In this document: in pieces, positions 27,523 to 37,497 of the stretch
Numbering within the stretch: position 1 is the stretch's first letter
Layout: the number at the start of each line of letters is the position of its first letter
NCBI RefSeq assembly: GCF_005405585.1
Contig: NZ_BJEQ01000001.1
Span: forward strand, 620,001-684,000
Direction: 5' to 3'
Source: Agarivorans sp. Toyoura001
Lineage (GTDB): Bacteria > Pseudomonadota > Gammaproteobacteria > Enterobacterales > Celerinatantimonadaceae
Length of the DNA: 64,000 bases
The notes under the pieces: generated by a model
What the model was told of the DNA's origin: nothing
Databases searched by the model: none
The model's input: only the letters and a program-made list of their open reading frames with translations
Translations under genes and position numbers: made by a program

Positions 27523-29154
27523 ATGAATTTTACAAGCTTGAGGTTTAGGTACTCGGTAATTTTTGCCGTTAACGCCCTACTGCTAATACTCGTTTCACTG
27601 ATCGGGTTTAACGTGGGTAAGAGCACTTCACACAATTTGCTAACAGTTGAAGAGAAAATATTACCGGCATTAGCGGCGGTGTTAAATGCTGACCGAGATC
27701 TTTACCAAGCAAGAGTCGCTGAACTAGAAGCGTTAGAAGCCGATGAAAAAGACTACCAAAGCTTGTTTGAAAACTACCAAGAAAACGCCCAACAAGCGAA
27801 AGATAGAATGCAAAAGTTTAACGAACTATTAAGCGATTATCCCGACTCTACCCAAGGCTTAGAAAGTTTTACTCAACGCTTTAACCGTTGGATGAAAGAC
27901 AGCACTCAAGTCTTTACCTTACTCAAAGCCAATGATAAAAAACAAGCTATTGCTCTGAGTAAAGATCAAAGCCTGCATAGCTTTGAAGACCTACGAAGCC
28001 TATACGATCACGCCACCGAAGCGGCAGAAGCCTTAGCCGAGTTAATTGAAGATGAATCAAACGAGGCGGTTGACTCACAACTCAGCGCCTTAACCATTGT
28101 GGCCTCTATTGCGGTTGTTTTATCCATCCTACTGGCTTACTTTGGACCGAAAATTCTGACCGAGTCAATCACTCGCATTACCGATCGAATAAACGATATT
28201 TCGCAGGGCGACGGTGACTTAAGCCAGCGCTTAGAGATTCAACGCAAAGACGAAATTGGCGAACTAGCCAGCAGCTTCAATCAATTTGTAAACTTGCTAG
28301 AAGGGCTGATTGGCAACGTAAACCAATATTCTAAAGAACTAAGCTCATCGATAGAGGGCATTAGCCAAAAATCAGAGCAAACCACCGAAGTAAGTAAAGA
28401 GCAAAACCAATCTGTAGAGATGATTGCTGCAGCGGTAACACAAATGGCCGCCGCCATTCGCGAAGTCGCTAACAATGCCAACCAAGCTGCCGAAGAAGTA
28501 AACTCGGTAAATGCCCAAACCGAACAAGGGCAAACCATTACTAAACAATCGGTTGAGCACATCACCCTACTTTCAAACACCGTACAAGAAGCCTCCAATG
28601 TCGTGGAAAGCCTATCTCAAGATTCAGACCGCATTGCGTCGGTATTAGACGTAATTAGAGGCATTGCAGAGCAAACCAATTTGTTAGCACTTAACGCCGC
28701 TATTGAAGCCGCTCGTGCTGGCGAACAAGGACGCGGCTTTGCGGTTGTGGCTGACGAAGTGAGAAACTTAGCCAGTAAAACCCAACAATCTACTGAAGAT
28801 ATTCAAAAAATGATTGAAGCCCTGCAAAACGGCGTAATGCAAGCAGTAGAAGCGATTAACAAAGGCACCTCGGTAGCCGAGGGTACTGTAGACTTGGCCA
28901 ATCAAACGCTAGAGGCGCTAAACCAGATCCTAGAATCAACCTCTAAAGTGGCCGATGTATCAGTCGCTACTGCCACCTCTACTGAGCAACAAACTCACGT
29001 TACCGAAGATATAGACCGTAATCTGAATGAACTCGCAGACAAGACTAAAATCAACTTAGAGAACTCTTCCGAATCATTAGCCGATGCCAAAGTAGCGCTG
29101 CAACAAGCTGAATCACTCAATCAGCAGCTTAATCGCTTCAAAATATCCAGCTAA
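27523..29154 (+). CDS. Methyl-accepting chemotaxis protein
   Basis: 543 residues. TM1 is about 9-29, then a periplasmic helical sensor domain (about 30-185) of 4-helix-bundle type, TM2 about 188-208, HAMP (about 210-262) and the signalling domain. The signalling tip reads [20 protein letters not shown] (about 383-402) then [18 protein letters not shown]. There is no C-terminal pentapeptide for CheR or CheB docking. It is monocistronic with a terminator downstream. The ligand is unknown. Confidence 0.93.
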   Translation: MNFTSLRFRYSVIFAVNALLLILVSLIGFNVGKSTSHNLLTVEEKILPALAAVLNADRDLYQARVAELEALEADEKDYQSLFENYQENAQQAKDRMQKFNELLSDYPDSTQGLESFTQRFNRWMKDSTQVFTLLKANDKKQAIALSKDQSLHSFEDLRSLYDHATEAAEALAELIEDESNEAVDSQLSALTIVASIAVVLSILLAYFGPKILTESITRITDRINDISQGDGDLSQRLEIQRKDEIGELASSFNQFVNLLEGLIGNVNQYSKELSSSIEGISQKSEQTTEVSKEQNQSVEMIAAAVTQMAAAIREVANNANQAAEEVNSVNAQTEQGQTITKQSVEHITLLSNTVQEASNVVESLSQDSDRIASVLDVIRGIAEQTNLLALNAAIEAARAGEQGRGFAVVADEVRNLASKTQQSTEDIQKMIEALQNGVMQAVEAINKGTSVAEGTVDLANQTLEALNQILESTSKVADVSVATATSTEQQTHVTEDIDRNLNELADKTKINLENSSESLADAKVALQQAESLNQQLNRFKISS

Positions 29155-29171
29155 TGGCTACTTCACTAATC

Positions 29172-29197
29172 AGGGCTGCCGCTAGGCGGCCTTTTTT
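29172..29197 (+). terminator. Terminator after chemoreceptor gene
   Basis: GCCGC/GCGGC stem with a 3-base loop (29178-29190) followed by C and a T6 run, 17 bases past the stop codon. Confidence 0.65.
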
Positions 29198-29432
29198 ATT
29201 CCCTAAGAACCCACATTTTTTAGAACAGACTTAGCTTGTGCAGAGTGTGTTTTAAAGTAGCAAACCACGCTTTATCTCAATATTGGTAAACCCAGCAAAC
29301 CTAGCGTTGCGGTGTAAAACTATTGTGGACGTTACGCGCCATAATGATTGGTCTTGTTGGCTCTTTTTCCCCTTAAAGCGACTGCGCATAATAGCCTCAC
29401 TCGCTCATCACCACTCACAACGAGGCTTGAAT

Positions 29433-30440
29433 ATGAAAGCAATTGGCTACCAACACAACCTAAGCATCAACGATACTCACTCTCTGCAAGACATCCAATT
29501 ACCAGTGCCAGTTGCCCAAGGTCACGACCTGCTGGTTGAGGTAAAAGCTATCTCTGTAAACCCTGCTGATTACAAGATCCGCCTAAATATGCCTGCCGAA
29601 GTAAATCAATGGAAAGTATTGGGTTGGGACGCCACAGGTATTGTTAAAGCGGTGGGCGAGCAAGTGAGCTTGTTCAAGCCTGGCGACAAAGTATGGTACG
29701 CCGGCGATTTAATGCGCCAAGGCAGTAACGCCGAACAACAATTGGTAGACGAACGCATTGTTGGCCGTATGCCAAACTCACTCTCTTTTGGAGAAGCAGC
29801 CGCCCTACCACTCACCACTATTACCGCTTGGGAGATGCTATTTGATCGCTTAAAAGTCGCGAAGGATAACAGCAGTAAAAGCATACTAGTGATTGGTGCA
29901 GCCGGTGGTGTTGGCTCAATCATGGTGCAACTCATCAAACAGCTTACACAATTGCAGCTCATCGCTACCGCGTCGCGACCAGAAACCATTTCATGGTTAG
30001 AAGATCTTGGTGCCGACCATGTGATTAACCATCGCAACCCTTTAAGCCAAGAGTTTAGCCAGTTCGACTTAAGCGAGGTGGACTACGTTGTTAGCCTAAA
30101 CAATACCGAACAGCACCTCTTAGAAATTGAAAAAGTGCTAAAACCACAAGGGCAATTTGGTTTAATCGACGACCCAGAGTCACTCAATATTGTGCCATTT
30201 AAAACCAAAAGTATATCGGTGCACTGGGAGCTTATGTTTACCCGTTCATTATTTTCTACCAGCGATATGCAAGCCCAGCACGACTTGCTTAATCAGGTAT
30301 CGGCAATGATTGACCAAGGCAGCATAAAAACAACAGTGGGCGAGCATTTTGGCAAAATAAACGCGGAGAATTTACGCCGAGCCCATCAGCTATTAGAGAG
30401 TCATAAAGCCAAAGGAAAAATTGTTCTAGAGGATTTTTAA
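29433..30440 (+). CDS. Zinc-type alcohol dehydrogenase / quinone oxidoreductase family protein
   Basis: 335 residues from ATG 29433, preceded by GAGG. The open frame runs 150 bases further upstream, but that part is not protein-like and lacks a ribosome binding site. N-terminal GroES-like domain (MKAIGYQHN, VEVKAISVNPADYKIRL) and NAD(P)H Rossmann motif VIGAAGGVGSIMVQLIKQ (about 154-171). The catalytic zinc ligands of true alcohol dehydrogenases are absent, so an NADPH-dependent enone or quinone reductase role is likelier. It converges on a LysR gene. Confidence 0.85.
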   Translation: MKAIGYQHNLSINDTHSLQDIQLPVPVAQGHDLLVEVKAISVNPADYKIRLNMPAEVNQWKVLGWDATGIVKAVGEQVSLFKPGDKVWYAGDLMRQGSNAEQQLVDERIVGRMPNSLSFGEAAALPLTTITAWEMLFDRLKVAKDNSSKSILVIGAAGGVGSIMVQLIKQLTQLQLIATASRPETISWLEDLGADHVINHRNPLSQEFSQFDLSEVDYVVSLNNTEQHLLEIEKVLKPQGQFGLIDDPESLNIVPFKTKSISVHWELMFTRSLFSTSDMQAQHDLLNQVSAMIDQGSIKTTVGEHFGKINAENLRRAHQLLESHKAKGKIVLEDF

Positions 30441-30467
30441 GGCCTATGTAGCGCTAGCCTTGAAAAC

Positions 30468-30505
30468 AAACAAAGCCGCTATACCCTTGGGAATAGCGGC
30501 TTGTT
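30468..30505. terminator. Hairpin between dehydrogenase and LysR gene
   Basis: ACAAGCCGCTAT/ATAGCGGCTTGT-type stem with a loop of about 10 bases. A-rich left flank and T-rich right flank. It serves two convergent genes. Confidence 0.65.
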
Positions 30506-30514
30506 ACTTTGCTT

Positions 30515-31462
30515 TTATTGGTAAAGTGACTTGTAATTTGGCAAGTGGTCTACCCAAAATGGCGGCGTACCAATGTACTGTTGTACCGCACTAATAAACT
30601 CGCGAACCAGCAAAGTTTGCTTACGGTGCGGATAGACCGCATAAATGCCGGTATCCATGGTGGATATTTTATAGTTCGTGAGCAAAGGCTGTAACTTAAG
30701 CTGCGCAATGGGGCTTTCTAAATTAAACAAATCTATCACCGAATAACCTAAGCCATCGCGCACCGCATCAATCATGGTTCGAACATCACTCACTTTGTAA
30801 TTACCGCGCATACGGTAAGACTTAAACTGTTCGCCATGAGGCACTTCACTCACTCTAAACTGATCTAAGCTTCTTTCGCCATTGCTATAAATTACGGCGG
30901 GTAACGCCACTAATTGCTCAGGTGTTTCTGGGCAACCATATTGCTCAATAAACCCTTGCGAAGCCACAATAGCAAAATGGGTGCTGGCGATTTTTTTGGC
31001 AATTAAGTTAGAGGAACTCAACTTACCGATTCGAAATGCCACATCAAAGTGATCAGCAATAATATCTGAACGGCGGTCTTCCAAAGATAGGCTTATTTTT
31101 ACCTCGGGATACTGCTTCATAAAACGCGAGACTACGGGCTGCAAGTACTGCTGGCCAAAAAATATTGGCCCAGCTATCCGCAAAATCCCTTTCGGTTGGG
31201 ATTGGTATGAATCCGCAATATTTTGAATATCACTCAAGGTATCTATCATCAAGTGGGCTTTTTCAAGAATCTCTTCACCCGCCGAAGTAAGAGAAAAAGA
31301 GCGAGTAGAACGGTTTAATAGCTGTACACCTAATTCAGTTTCTAGCCGCTTAATCTGCTTCGACAACAACGAGTTATCCATATCATGCAATGCGGCAGCC
31401 TTAGCAAAAGAGCCCTGCTGCACCACATCTACAAATAAAGAAAGCTGGTGAGTAATCGACAT
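30515..31462 (-). CDS. LysR-family transcriptional regulator
   Basis: 315 residues. The N-terminal winged HTH is typical: LFVDVVQQGSFAKAAALHDMDNSLLSKQIKRLE, then LGVQLLNRSTRSFSLTSAGEE (about 10-65). The effector-binding domain runs from about 90 to 300. It belongs to the CrgA/DmlR-like subgroup by look. It is convergent with the dehydrogenase, so that gene is not a classic divergent target. The ligand and targets are unknown. Confidence 0.9.
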   Translation of the reverse strand: MSITHQLSLFVDVVQQGSFAKAAALHDMDNSLLSKQIKRLETELGVQLLNRSTRSFSLTSAGEEILEKAHLMIDTLSDIQNIADSYQSQPKGILRIAGPIFFGQQYLQPVVSRFMKQYPEVKISLSLEDRRSDIIADHFDVAFRIGKLSSSNLIAKKIASTHFAIVASQGFIEQYGCPETPEQLVALPAVIYSNGERSLDQFRVSEVPHGEQFKSYRMRGNYKVSDVRTMIDAVRDGLGYSVIDLFNLESPIAQLKLQPLLTNYKISTMDTGIYAVYPHRKQTLLVREFISAVQQYIGTPPFWVDHLPNYKSLYQ

Positions 31463-31601
31463 TAGTTTTCCTTAGTAAAGCTAAGGGTTCAAGTGTAACA
31501 AAGCATAGCGAGTTAGTGCTTAAACCCAAACATCATTTTTAACCTAAGCGGCTTATCGCTATCGCCCTTATTCACTAAACATTTAGGCTCTATTTAAGCC
31601 C

Positions 31602-32285
31602 CTAACAATAAGCATCAACCCAAGTAGTTACCTTGGTCGTAAATCCTTGTTTTAGTGGCTGGCCTGAATCGGCACTCACATTAATATGGCTCGAATCTTT
31701 AGTGTCTTTAAATGCCTTCATCCCTTTTGGGTTTGCCCAGTAATACAAACCCCAGTTAACTAAATCCCACTGTTCTTCATAAGGGTTGTGTTCGTAATCT
31801 ACGTAATAAAGCGTGCCATCGCTCATTACAAAGTTATCGGGGAAATAGTCGATGTTTAATGCCTGTGGCTTTAGGGCTTTAAACATATCGCACACCTGCT
31901 CTACACATCGTGTTGGTAAAGCATCGTTAATCACTAAATCGGTGACAAGATCGCCATCAATGTAGTCTTTAACCAAGTAATTGCCTTCAAGGTTCACGTC
32001 AAGAAGCTTAGGAATGGCAATGCCCGCACTCGCCAGTTTTTGGTAGGCGGCCACTTCAAGCTCAACCTTATTGGCATCACCAAATGAATAATAGGCACAT
32101 GGTTCACTGTGCATAAGTTTTACCACGTATTGCTGCTCAACACCTTGAGCAAGATAAGAATAGCCAGACTTCCCCTTACCAAGAAACTTCACTATTTCTA
32201 GCTCACCCAGTGTTGAAGTAAGCACACAACCAAGCGCACTTGTCACATCCACTGTGTTTTCCTTAATTTTATATAGCATTAACAT
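31602..32285 (-). CDS. Protein-kinase-like (aminoglycoside phosphotransferase/RIO-type fold) protein
   Basis: 227 residues. Kinase-fold landmarks in order are a Gly-rich loop LGKGKSGYSYLA (35-46), VVKLM with candidate ATP lysine Lys56, a helix-C glutamate near 76, VKDYIDGDLV hinge (105-114), a catalytic-loop-like NIDYFPDNFV (Asp146, Asn151) and a metal Asp163 in YVDYEHNP. The HRD motif is replaced by NID, as in small-molecule or sugar kinases. It is a lone gene. The substrate is unknown, and it could be a lipid A-type sugar kinase or a protein kinase. Confidence 0.72.
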   Translation of the reverse strand: MLMLYKIKENTVDVTSALGCVLTSTLGELEIVKFLGKGKSGYSYLAQGVEQQYVVKLMHSEPCAYYSFGDANKVELEVAAYQKLASAGIAIPKLLDVNLEGNYLVKDYIDGDLVTDLVINDALPTRCVEQVCDMFKALKPQALNIDYFPDNFVMSDGTLYYVDYEHNPYEEQWDLVNWGLYYWANPKGMKAFKDTKDSSHINVSADSGQPLKQGFTTKVTTWVDAYC

Positions 32286-32488
32286 AGTCTTAAGCGATAA
32301 GCAGCTTGATCAACTCATTCAAACCACTTTGTACTGCACCATACTCCTTTATGTCAGTACTTGTCAGCTTAGCCAAGACAAAACCTCAGCTAAGTTGCGA
32401 CATTTTTGAACAGCCTCTCAGCAATATAATGGCTGCATCTGTTACCTCACTCGCTTTTTAAATTTACTGTTATTGCCAAGGACACCCC

Positions 32489-33613
32489 ATGAAAACATCG
32501 GCTGCTAAACCCATTTTAATAGCGCTAGCCTTATTGCTACTGTCGTTAACCACCGTTGTATTGATGGAGCCAGAAGCGGTGCCCGATGTTGAAAAGCCCG
32601 CCCAATATTTGCAGCTAAGTGCGCTTAAGGTTACGCCTGAAGAGTATTCGCCCACTTTAGTGTTTACCGGGATTAGCCAAGCGCGTTGGTTTAGCCAGCT
32701 TAAAGCGCAAACTCGTGGCCAAATAGTGAGCTTAGATAAGCGTATTCAACCTGGCAGTTTAGTGGTTAGCCAGCAAGAGCTGCTCAAGCTAGATCCGATT
32801 CACTTACAATCAGAGTTAAGCAGTGCTAACAGCCAAATAAAGCAGGCCGAACTTAACTATCTGCAACAAAAACACGAGCAAACCGTGGCCGTGAACATGC
32901 TCGATAAAAATAACCGCTCAGCTTTTGCGCGCAAAGAACCACAACTGGCCGCCGCTAAGGCCGAGTTAGCGCGAGCCCAATTAGCCTACAAAAGTACTCA
33001 ACAACGTTTACGTGATAGCCAAGTAAACGCGCCATTTAACGCCATTATTATGCATTCTTACGTCAGTCCTAATCAGCATATTGAGCAAGGAGAGTTACTG
33101 TTTGATCTCGCGTCCAGCGAAAGCATAGACATAAAGCTGCCAGTGTCAGATTTACACTGGCGCCGCTTGCAAGCCAGTTTAAGCGCGCCGCAAATAACCG
33201 TGGTAGATCGGCAAAATCAGCGCTGGCCGGCCACGGTGCGTTATATTGCACCGCAGGTAGATCCCGTTACTCGCCAGCGCCAAGTGGTACTCAGTGTGGC
33301 GAACCCCTATCAACATCCACCACGTTTATTGCCCGAGCAACAAGTGAATATAGAAGTCACCTTATCGGCTCAAGCGAACGTAGTGAAACTGCCCATTAGC
33401 GCCCTTACTAAAGATGGCCAAGTATGGAGTATTAATGCCGATAACGAACTCGCGCTAGAGCAAGTAAACATTGTGAATGAGAACGGCAACCAAGTATGGC
33501 TGCAGTTTACTCAGCAGCCCAAACAGGCGCGGGTCATTGCGTTGTTTCCATTGCAATCCATGCTGCAAGGCTTACGGGTTACCCCGCAATTTGAGCAGGA
33601 GGTAGCGCAATGA
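32489..33613 (+). CDS. RND efflux periplasmic adaptor (membrane fusion protein)
   Basis: 374 residues. Signal anchor at about 8-26, a lipoyl half-motif (RGQIVSLDKRIQPGSLVVSQQELLKLD), a helical hairpin (about 105-165), the second lipoyl half (VNAPFNAIIMHSYVSPNQHIEQGELLFDL) and beta-barrel domain (APQVDPVTRQRQVVLSV). It forms a tripartite pump with the next gene, whose start overlaps its stop by 4 bases (ATGA). No outer-membrane channel gene is adjacent, so a TolC homologue elsewhere is needed. Confidence 0.92.
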   Translation: MKTSAAKPILIALALLLLSLTTVVLMEPEAVPDVEKPAQYLQLSALKVTPEEYSPTLVFTGISQARWFSQLKAQTRGQIVSLDKRIQPGSLVVSQQELLKLDPIHLQSELSSANSQIKQAELNYLQQKHEQTVAVNMLDKNNRSAFARKEPQLAAAKAELARAQLAYKSTQQRLRDSQVNAPFNAIIMHSYVSPNQHIEQGELLFDLASSESIDIKLPVSDLHWRRLQASLSAPQITVVDRQNQRWPATVRYIAPQVDPVTRQRQVVLSVANPYQHPPRLLPEQQVNIEVTLSAQANVVKLPISALTKDGQVWSINADNELALEQVNIVNENGNQVWLQFTQQPKQARVIALFPLQSMLQGLRVTPQFEQEVAQ

Positions 33614-36600
33614 GATGGCTTAGTCGTTGGTTTTTACATAACCCCGTTGCCGCCAATTTGTTGATGCTGGCAATTGTGGTAGGTGGGCTGTTATCACTAA
33701 AACACTTACGGGTGGAGTCCTTCCCGCAAATTGCCCCTTCGAGTTTAGCGGTTACCGTGGTTTACCCCGGTGGCACCGCTCAGCAAATTGATCAAAGCGT
33801 CACCCAGCGAATAGAACAAGCAGTTAGCGATTTAAGCGGCATTAAACAAATCGTTAGCGAATCGTCGGCGGGCGTATCTCAAGTACGTATTCGTAAAACC
33901 TCGGAAACCGATCTAAACCGCTTAGTTGAAGATGTACGTAATCGAGTGAACGCAATTGCTAACTTTCCTGTACAAGCCGAACGCCCACAAATCAATCGCG
34001 ACGAATTTACCAACTTAGCCTCGTTCATCATTATTTCTGGGCCTCGGCCAGATAAGCAATTACAGCCTATTGCTCGCCAGGTTGAATTAGCCCTAAAAAA
34101 ACACCCTAACATTGCCAAGGTGAGCAACTGGGGCAGCCGTACACCTTTACTGGTGATTGAGCCCAAATTAAGCCAACTTAAAAACTATGGTTTAAGCATT
34201 GAAGCACTGTCGAACCGCATCGAAGCAATGTCTATTGAAACCCGCAGCGGCGAGCTAAAAAGCGCCGCGGGTCGTATTACCTTACGTGGCGACGGATATG
34301 CCGAAAACGTCAGTCAGCTAAAGCGGCTAGAAATACTGTCTACGCCGCAGGGCAGCGTAAACTTAGCCGACGTAGCCAATATTTATCGAGACTATGAATC
34401 TAGCGGATCTATTGTTCGCAACAATGGAGAAACGGCTATTGCGCTGTTAGTAAGCACTAGCCAGCAAGACAATTTATTAGCAGTTAGTGAAGCAATTGGC
34501 GAGGTATTGGCCGAGCAGCAAGCCATACTGCCCAGCGATATATCGCTGTCTACCATGGCCGATATGGCGCCCTATATTGAAGACCAGCTAGGTCGGTTAA
34601 GCCTCAATGCTTGGCAAGGTTTGCTAATAGTACTGGTATTGCTGGGCATATTTTTAGAGCTAAAAGTCGCCTTTTGGGTAGCGGTAGGCATACCCGTTGC
34701 GCTGCTCGGCACCTTCGCCGCTATGGGAGTGATGAACTACAGCATTAACGACATCACCTTATTTGGCATTATTTTAGTCTTAGGCATTTTAGTGGACGAC
34801 GCGGTAGTAGTAGGCGAAAGCATTCACCAGCAACGAGACAAGCTCAACAACCCGCTAAAAGCGGCGTGGCGAGGATTAGAGTCGGTATCAGTAGCCACCG
34901 TATTTGGCGCACTCACCACCATGGCGGCATTTTCGCCAATGTTATGGATAGATAACGAGCTGGCTAAATTGCTCGCCAGCTTCTCTGCGGTGGTGATTTT
35001 TGCGCTAATGTTTTCACTGATCGAAAGCAAGCTGATTTTGCCCGCTCATTTGGCGGCTATTCGCTACCCAAGCAGTGCCCCCAAAAACACTAAAACCTCT
35101 TGGTTTGCAAAGCTACAACACGCCGCGCAGGCAAGTTTAACTACCTTTAATGCTAAGCTTTACGCCCCCGTACTGCGTAGTGCCATTAACCATAAAACCG
35201 CCACCCTCATCGGCTTTTTGTCGTTAGTGATTTTAGCCTATGGATTTTGGTCTACCGGGGTCATTCGTAGCTCAGCGTTTCCCGATATTCCTGGCCGCTA
35301 TATTAGCGCGAATGTAAGCTTAGAAGACGGCGCTCCCCTGCCCTTACAGCAAAAAGCCTTAACCCAGTTAGAGCAAACAGGTTTAAGACTTAATCAACAA
35401 CTGCAAGATGACTATCAACTTAGCCAAGCGCCAATACAAAATTTGCTCATTTGGTCAGACGGTTACGGCGCAATAGAAGCCACCATACAGATAAGCCAAC
35501 AAGCCCTTACCCAGCTGCCTAATAATGAATTACTTAAGCGCTGGCGCAAACTTAGTGGCGAGATAGAAGGCGCTTACGCCACCGAATTTAGCGCGGGCGA
35601 TGAACCTGCAGGCGGAGTATATCTGGCCATTAGCTCAAGCGATCGCGAGCTCGCCATTATGGCCAGCAAGGCCTTGCGAGAAGAACTCAATAGCATAGCT
35701 GGGGTGCAAGATATCTACGACGATGGCCGAGGCGGCGGGCAACAATTACGTATAGAACTCAACGAGTTTGGTCATCAACTAGGCTTAACCCAACGCAAGT
35801 TGGCTTTGTTTGCCGGAGGTGCTTTTGGCGAACGAGAAATCCACCGTTTATTACAACAAGGCCAAGAAACCAAAGTAGTAGTGCGCTATGGCGAAGCACA
35901 CAAAACCACCCCGCAACAATTGCTGCAAACCAACATATTTTTAGACAGTGGCGAGTCAGTGATGCTGGCCGATGTGGCTAGCTTTCATTATCAACAACAA
36001 CCCGACAGCTTATACCGACTTAACCGCGAACAAGTGGTTAATTTACGCTGGCGACAAGACCGCAGTGTTCAATCACCCGAAGAAGTGCTAGCTAAAATAG
36101 CGCCCAGTTTTAGCGAAATAGAACAGCGTTTTCTCGGTGTAAAAATTAAACCCAGCGGAGAATTTGAAGAACTCGGTGAAGCACAAGCCGGCTTTAAAGA
36201 AGCGATGATAATGACCTTGCTGGCAATATACGTATTGCTCGCGGTGCCGCTTAAATCCTACTGGCAACCATTAATAATAATGATGGTGATCCCCTTTGGG
36301 TTTGCTGGCGCTATATTTGGCCATGGCATGATGAACCTGCCACTTAGCATTTTGTCGATGTTTGGCATGATGGCCATGACCGGCATTGTGGTTAATGACT
36401 CCTTGGTATTAATCACGCGCTTCAACCAGTTTTATCGAGGGGGTATGCCACTTAAACAAGCCTTAGTAGAAGCTGGCACCAGCCGCTTAAGGGCTATTTT
36501 CCTTACCACTATCACCACCGTATGTGGTTTGTTACCTTTGCTACTAGAAAGCTCAGAACAGGCGCAATACTTAAAGCCTGCTGCGGTATCTTTAGTCTTT

Positions 36601-36714
36601 GGCGAGCTGTTTGCTACTGGCGTCACCTTGGTGATAATCCCAGTATTGCTGGCGGTATTCACCCGTAAAGAGCAGTTAACCCTACCCCCTAAAACCGTGG
36701 TATTTAACTCATAA
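33610..36714 (+). CDS. RND-family multidrug/solute efflux pump (inner membrane)
   Basis: 1034 residues, standard for AcrB/HAE1-type transporters. TM1 is about 11-30, then a large periplasmic loop. In TM4 the paired proton-relay aspartates Asp396-Asp397 sit in GILVDDAVVVGES. In the C-terminal half GMMAMTGIVVNDSLVLITRFN is typical. It is proton-driven. The substrate cannot be assigned. It is translationally coupled to the adaptor. Confidence 0.95.
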   Translation: MRWLSRWFLHNPVAANLLMLAIVVGGLLSLKHLRVESFPQIAPSSLAVTVVYPGGTAQQIDQSVTQRIEQAVSDLSGIKQIVSESSAGVSQVRIRKTSETDLNRLVEDVRNRVNAIANFPVQAERPQINRDEFTNLASFIIISGPRPDKQLQPIARQVELALKKHPNIAKVSNWGSRTPLLVIEPKLSQLKNYGLSIEALSNRIEAMSIETRSGELKSAAGRITLRGDGYAENVSQLKRLEILSTPQGSVNLADVANIYRDYESSGSIVRNNGETAIALLVSTSQQDNLLAVSEAIGEVLAEQQAILPSDISLSTMADMAPYIEDQLGRLSLNAWQGLLIVLVLLGIFLELKVAFWVAVGIPVALLGTFAAMGVMNYSINDITLFGIILVLGILVDDAVVVGESIHQQRDKLNNPLKAAWRGLESVSVATVFGALTTMAAFSPMLWIDNELAKLLASFSAVVIFALMFSLIESKLILPAHLAAIRYPSSAPKNTKTSWFAKLQHAAQASLTTFNAKLYAPVLRSAINHKTATLIGFLSLVILAYGFWSTGVIRSSAFPDIPGRYISANVSLEDGAPLPLQQKALTQLEQTGLRLNQQLQDDYQLSQAPIQNLLIWSDGYGAIEATIQISQQALTQLPNNELLKRWRKLSGEIEGAYATEFSAGDEPAGGVYLAISSSDRELAIMASKALREELNSIAGVQDIYDDGRGGGQQLRIELNEFGHQLGLTQRKLALFAGGAFGEREIHRLLQQGQETKVVVRYGEAHKTTPQQLLQTNIFLDSGESVMLADVASFHYQQQPDSLYRLNREQVVNLRWRQDRSVQSPEEVLAKIAPSFSEIEQRFLGVKIKPSGEFEELGEAQAGFKEAMIMTLLAIYVLLAVPLKSYWQPLIIMMVIPFGFAGAIFGHGMMNLPLSILSMFGMMAMTGIVVNDSLVLITRFNQFYRGGMPLKQALVEAGTSRLRAIFLTTITTVCGLLPLLLESSEQAQYLKPAAVSLVFGELFATGVTLVIIPVLLAVFTRKEQLTLPPKTVVFNS

Positions 36715-36724
36715 GAAAATTGTT

Positions 36725-36746
36725 CTGGCCGAGTACGCTCGGCCAG
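36725..36746. terminator. Hairpin between RND pump gene and ybjQ
   Basis: CTGGCCGAG/CTCGGCCAG, perfect 9-bp stem, 4-base loop, between convergent genes. T-rich sequence follows only in the minus direction (AACAATTTTC), so it fits ybjQ best. Confidence 0.5.
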
Positions 36747-36752
36747 CAGGGC

Positions 36753-37070
36753 TTACACCGCTAGCTTAACCGCTGTACCAAACACCATAATTTCAGAAGA
36801 CCCATCCATAATGGCACTGGTGGTAAAACGAATACCCACCACCGCATCAGCACCTTTCTCTTTAGCACTTTCAACCATCCGTTGAATCGCCACGTCTCGT
36901 GCTTCACTCAGCATCTCGGTATAGCCACGAATTTCGCCGCCTACAATGCTTTTAAATCCCGCCATTATGTCGCGACCAATATGTTTAGACTGCACCACAC
37001 TGCCGGTGACTACGCCCAATACTTCGCGGGTAGGTTTACCGGCTATGCTGTCTGTTGTTGAAAAGATCAT
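36753..37070 (-). CDS. ybjQ: YbjQ family (UPF0145) protein
   Basis: 105 residues, soluble. Clear family segments are GVVTGSVVQSKHIGRDIMAGFKSIVGGEIRGYTEM (about 19-53), MVESAKEKGADAVVGIRF and MDGSSEIMVFGTAVKL. The fold is a small pentameric ring, and the family is sometimes described as a metal-binding domain. The biological role is unknown. It is monocistronic. Confidence 0.92.
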   Translation of the reverse strand: MIFSTTDSIAGKPTREVLGVVTGSVVQSKHIGRDIMAGFKSIVGGEIRGYTEMLSEARDVAIQRMVESAKEKGADAVVGIRFTTSAIMDGSSEIMVFGTAVKLAV

Positions 37071-37497
37071 CTTGATTCCTTAAATGGGCTTACCTATTTA
37101 TGTTCATTGGCATGATAGCTTAAAAACAAAGCCTGCTTTACTTTCAGCCAAGTTTCCGTTTGATTAGCTCACAAAGCATTATCTTCAAAACGTGCTTAGA
37201 ATAATCCGTTGCTTCCAACAGAGGCAGTGCAAAGGTCAATCTCCAATGACTAAGTGTTTTTGCCCCATTACGAGTTTCAAGCCTAAAATAGCTCAAACTA
37301 AATCTTCGTATTTGCAGCAAATTTTTCTCATATCTGGCGATAAGCTTAATACGTATTTCAACATCTATATTGACTCCCTTATTACTAGCCTGATAGCATC
37401 ACGGCCTTATTGACTCTTAAGTCAATCTTTATCAAATAAGCAAGCAAGGAATCGCATGTTTAAGTCAGTAAATCGATAGCGTGTTTGAGAGGCACTA
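37071..37497. promoter_or_regulatory. Upstream region of the toxin locus with an inverted repeat
   Basis: 427 bases without a credible gene. A possible -35 TTGACT (37370-37375) and weak -10 TAGCAT (18-base spacer) are followed by the perfect inverted repeat ATTGACT-4-AGTCAAT at 37409-37426. That places the repeat near the expected transcription start, a plausible operator for the toxin gene. The promoter call is weak. The repeat itself is certain. Confidence 0.35.

Noticed and set aside
29283-29432. N-terminal extension of the dehydrogenase gene
   Set aside because: The extension lacks a ribosome binding site. ATG 29433 has GAGG upstream and begins the family's normal N-terminus.
37192-37413. 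73-codon plus-strand ORF upstream of the toxin gene
   Set aside because: No ribosome binding site, low-complexity codon mix, and it overlaps the likely toxin promoter and operator. Not protein-like.
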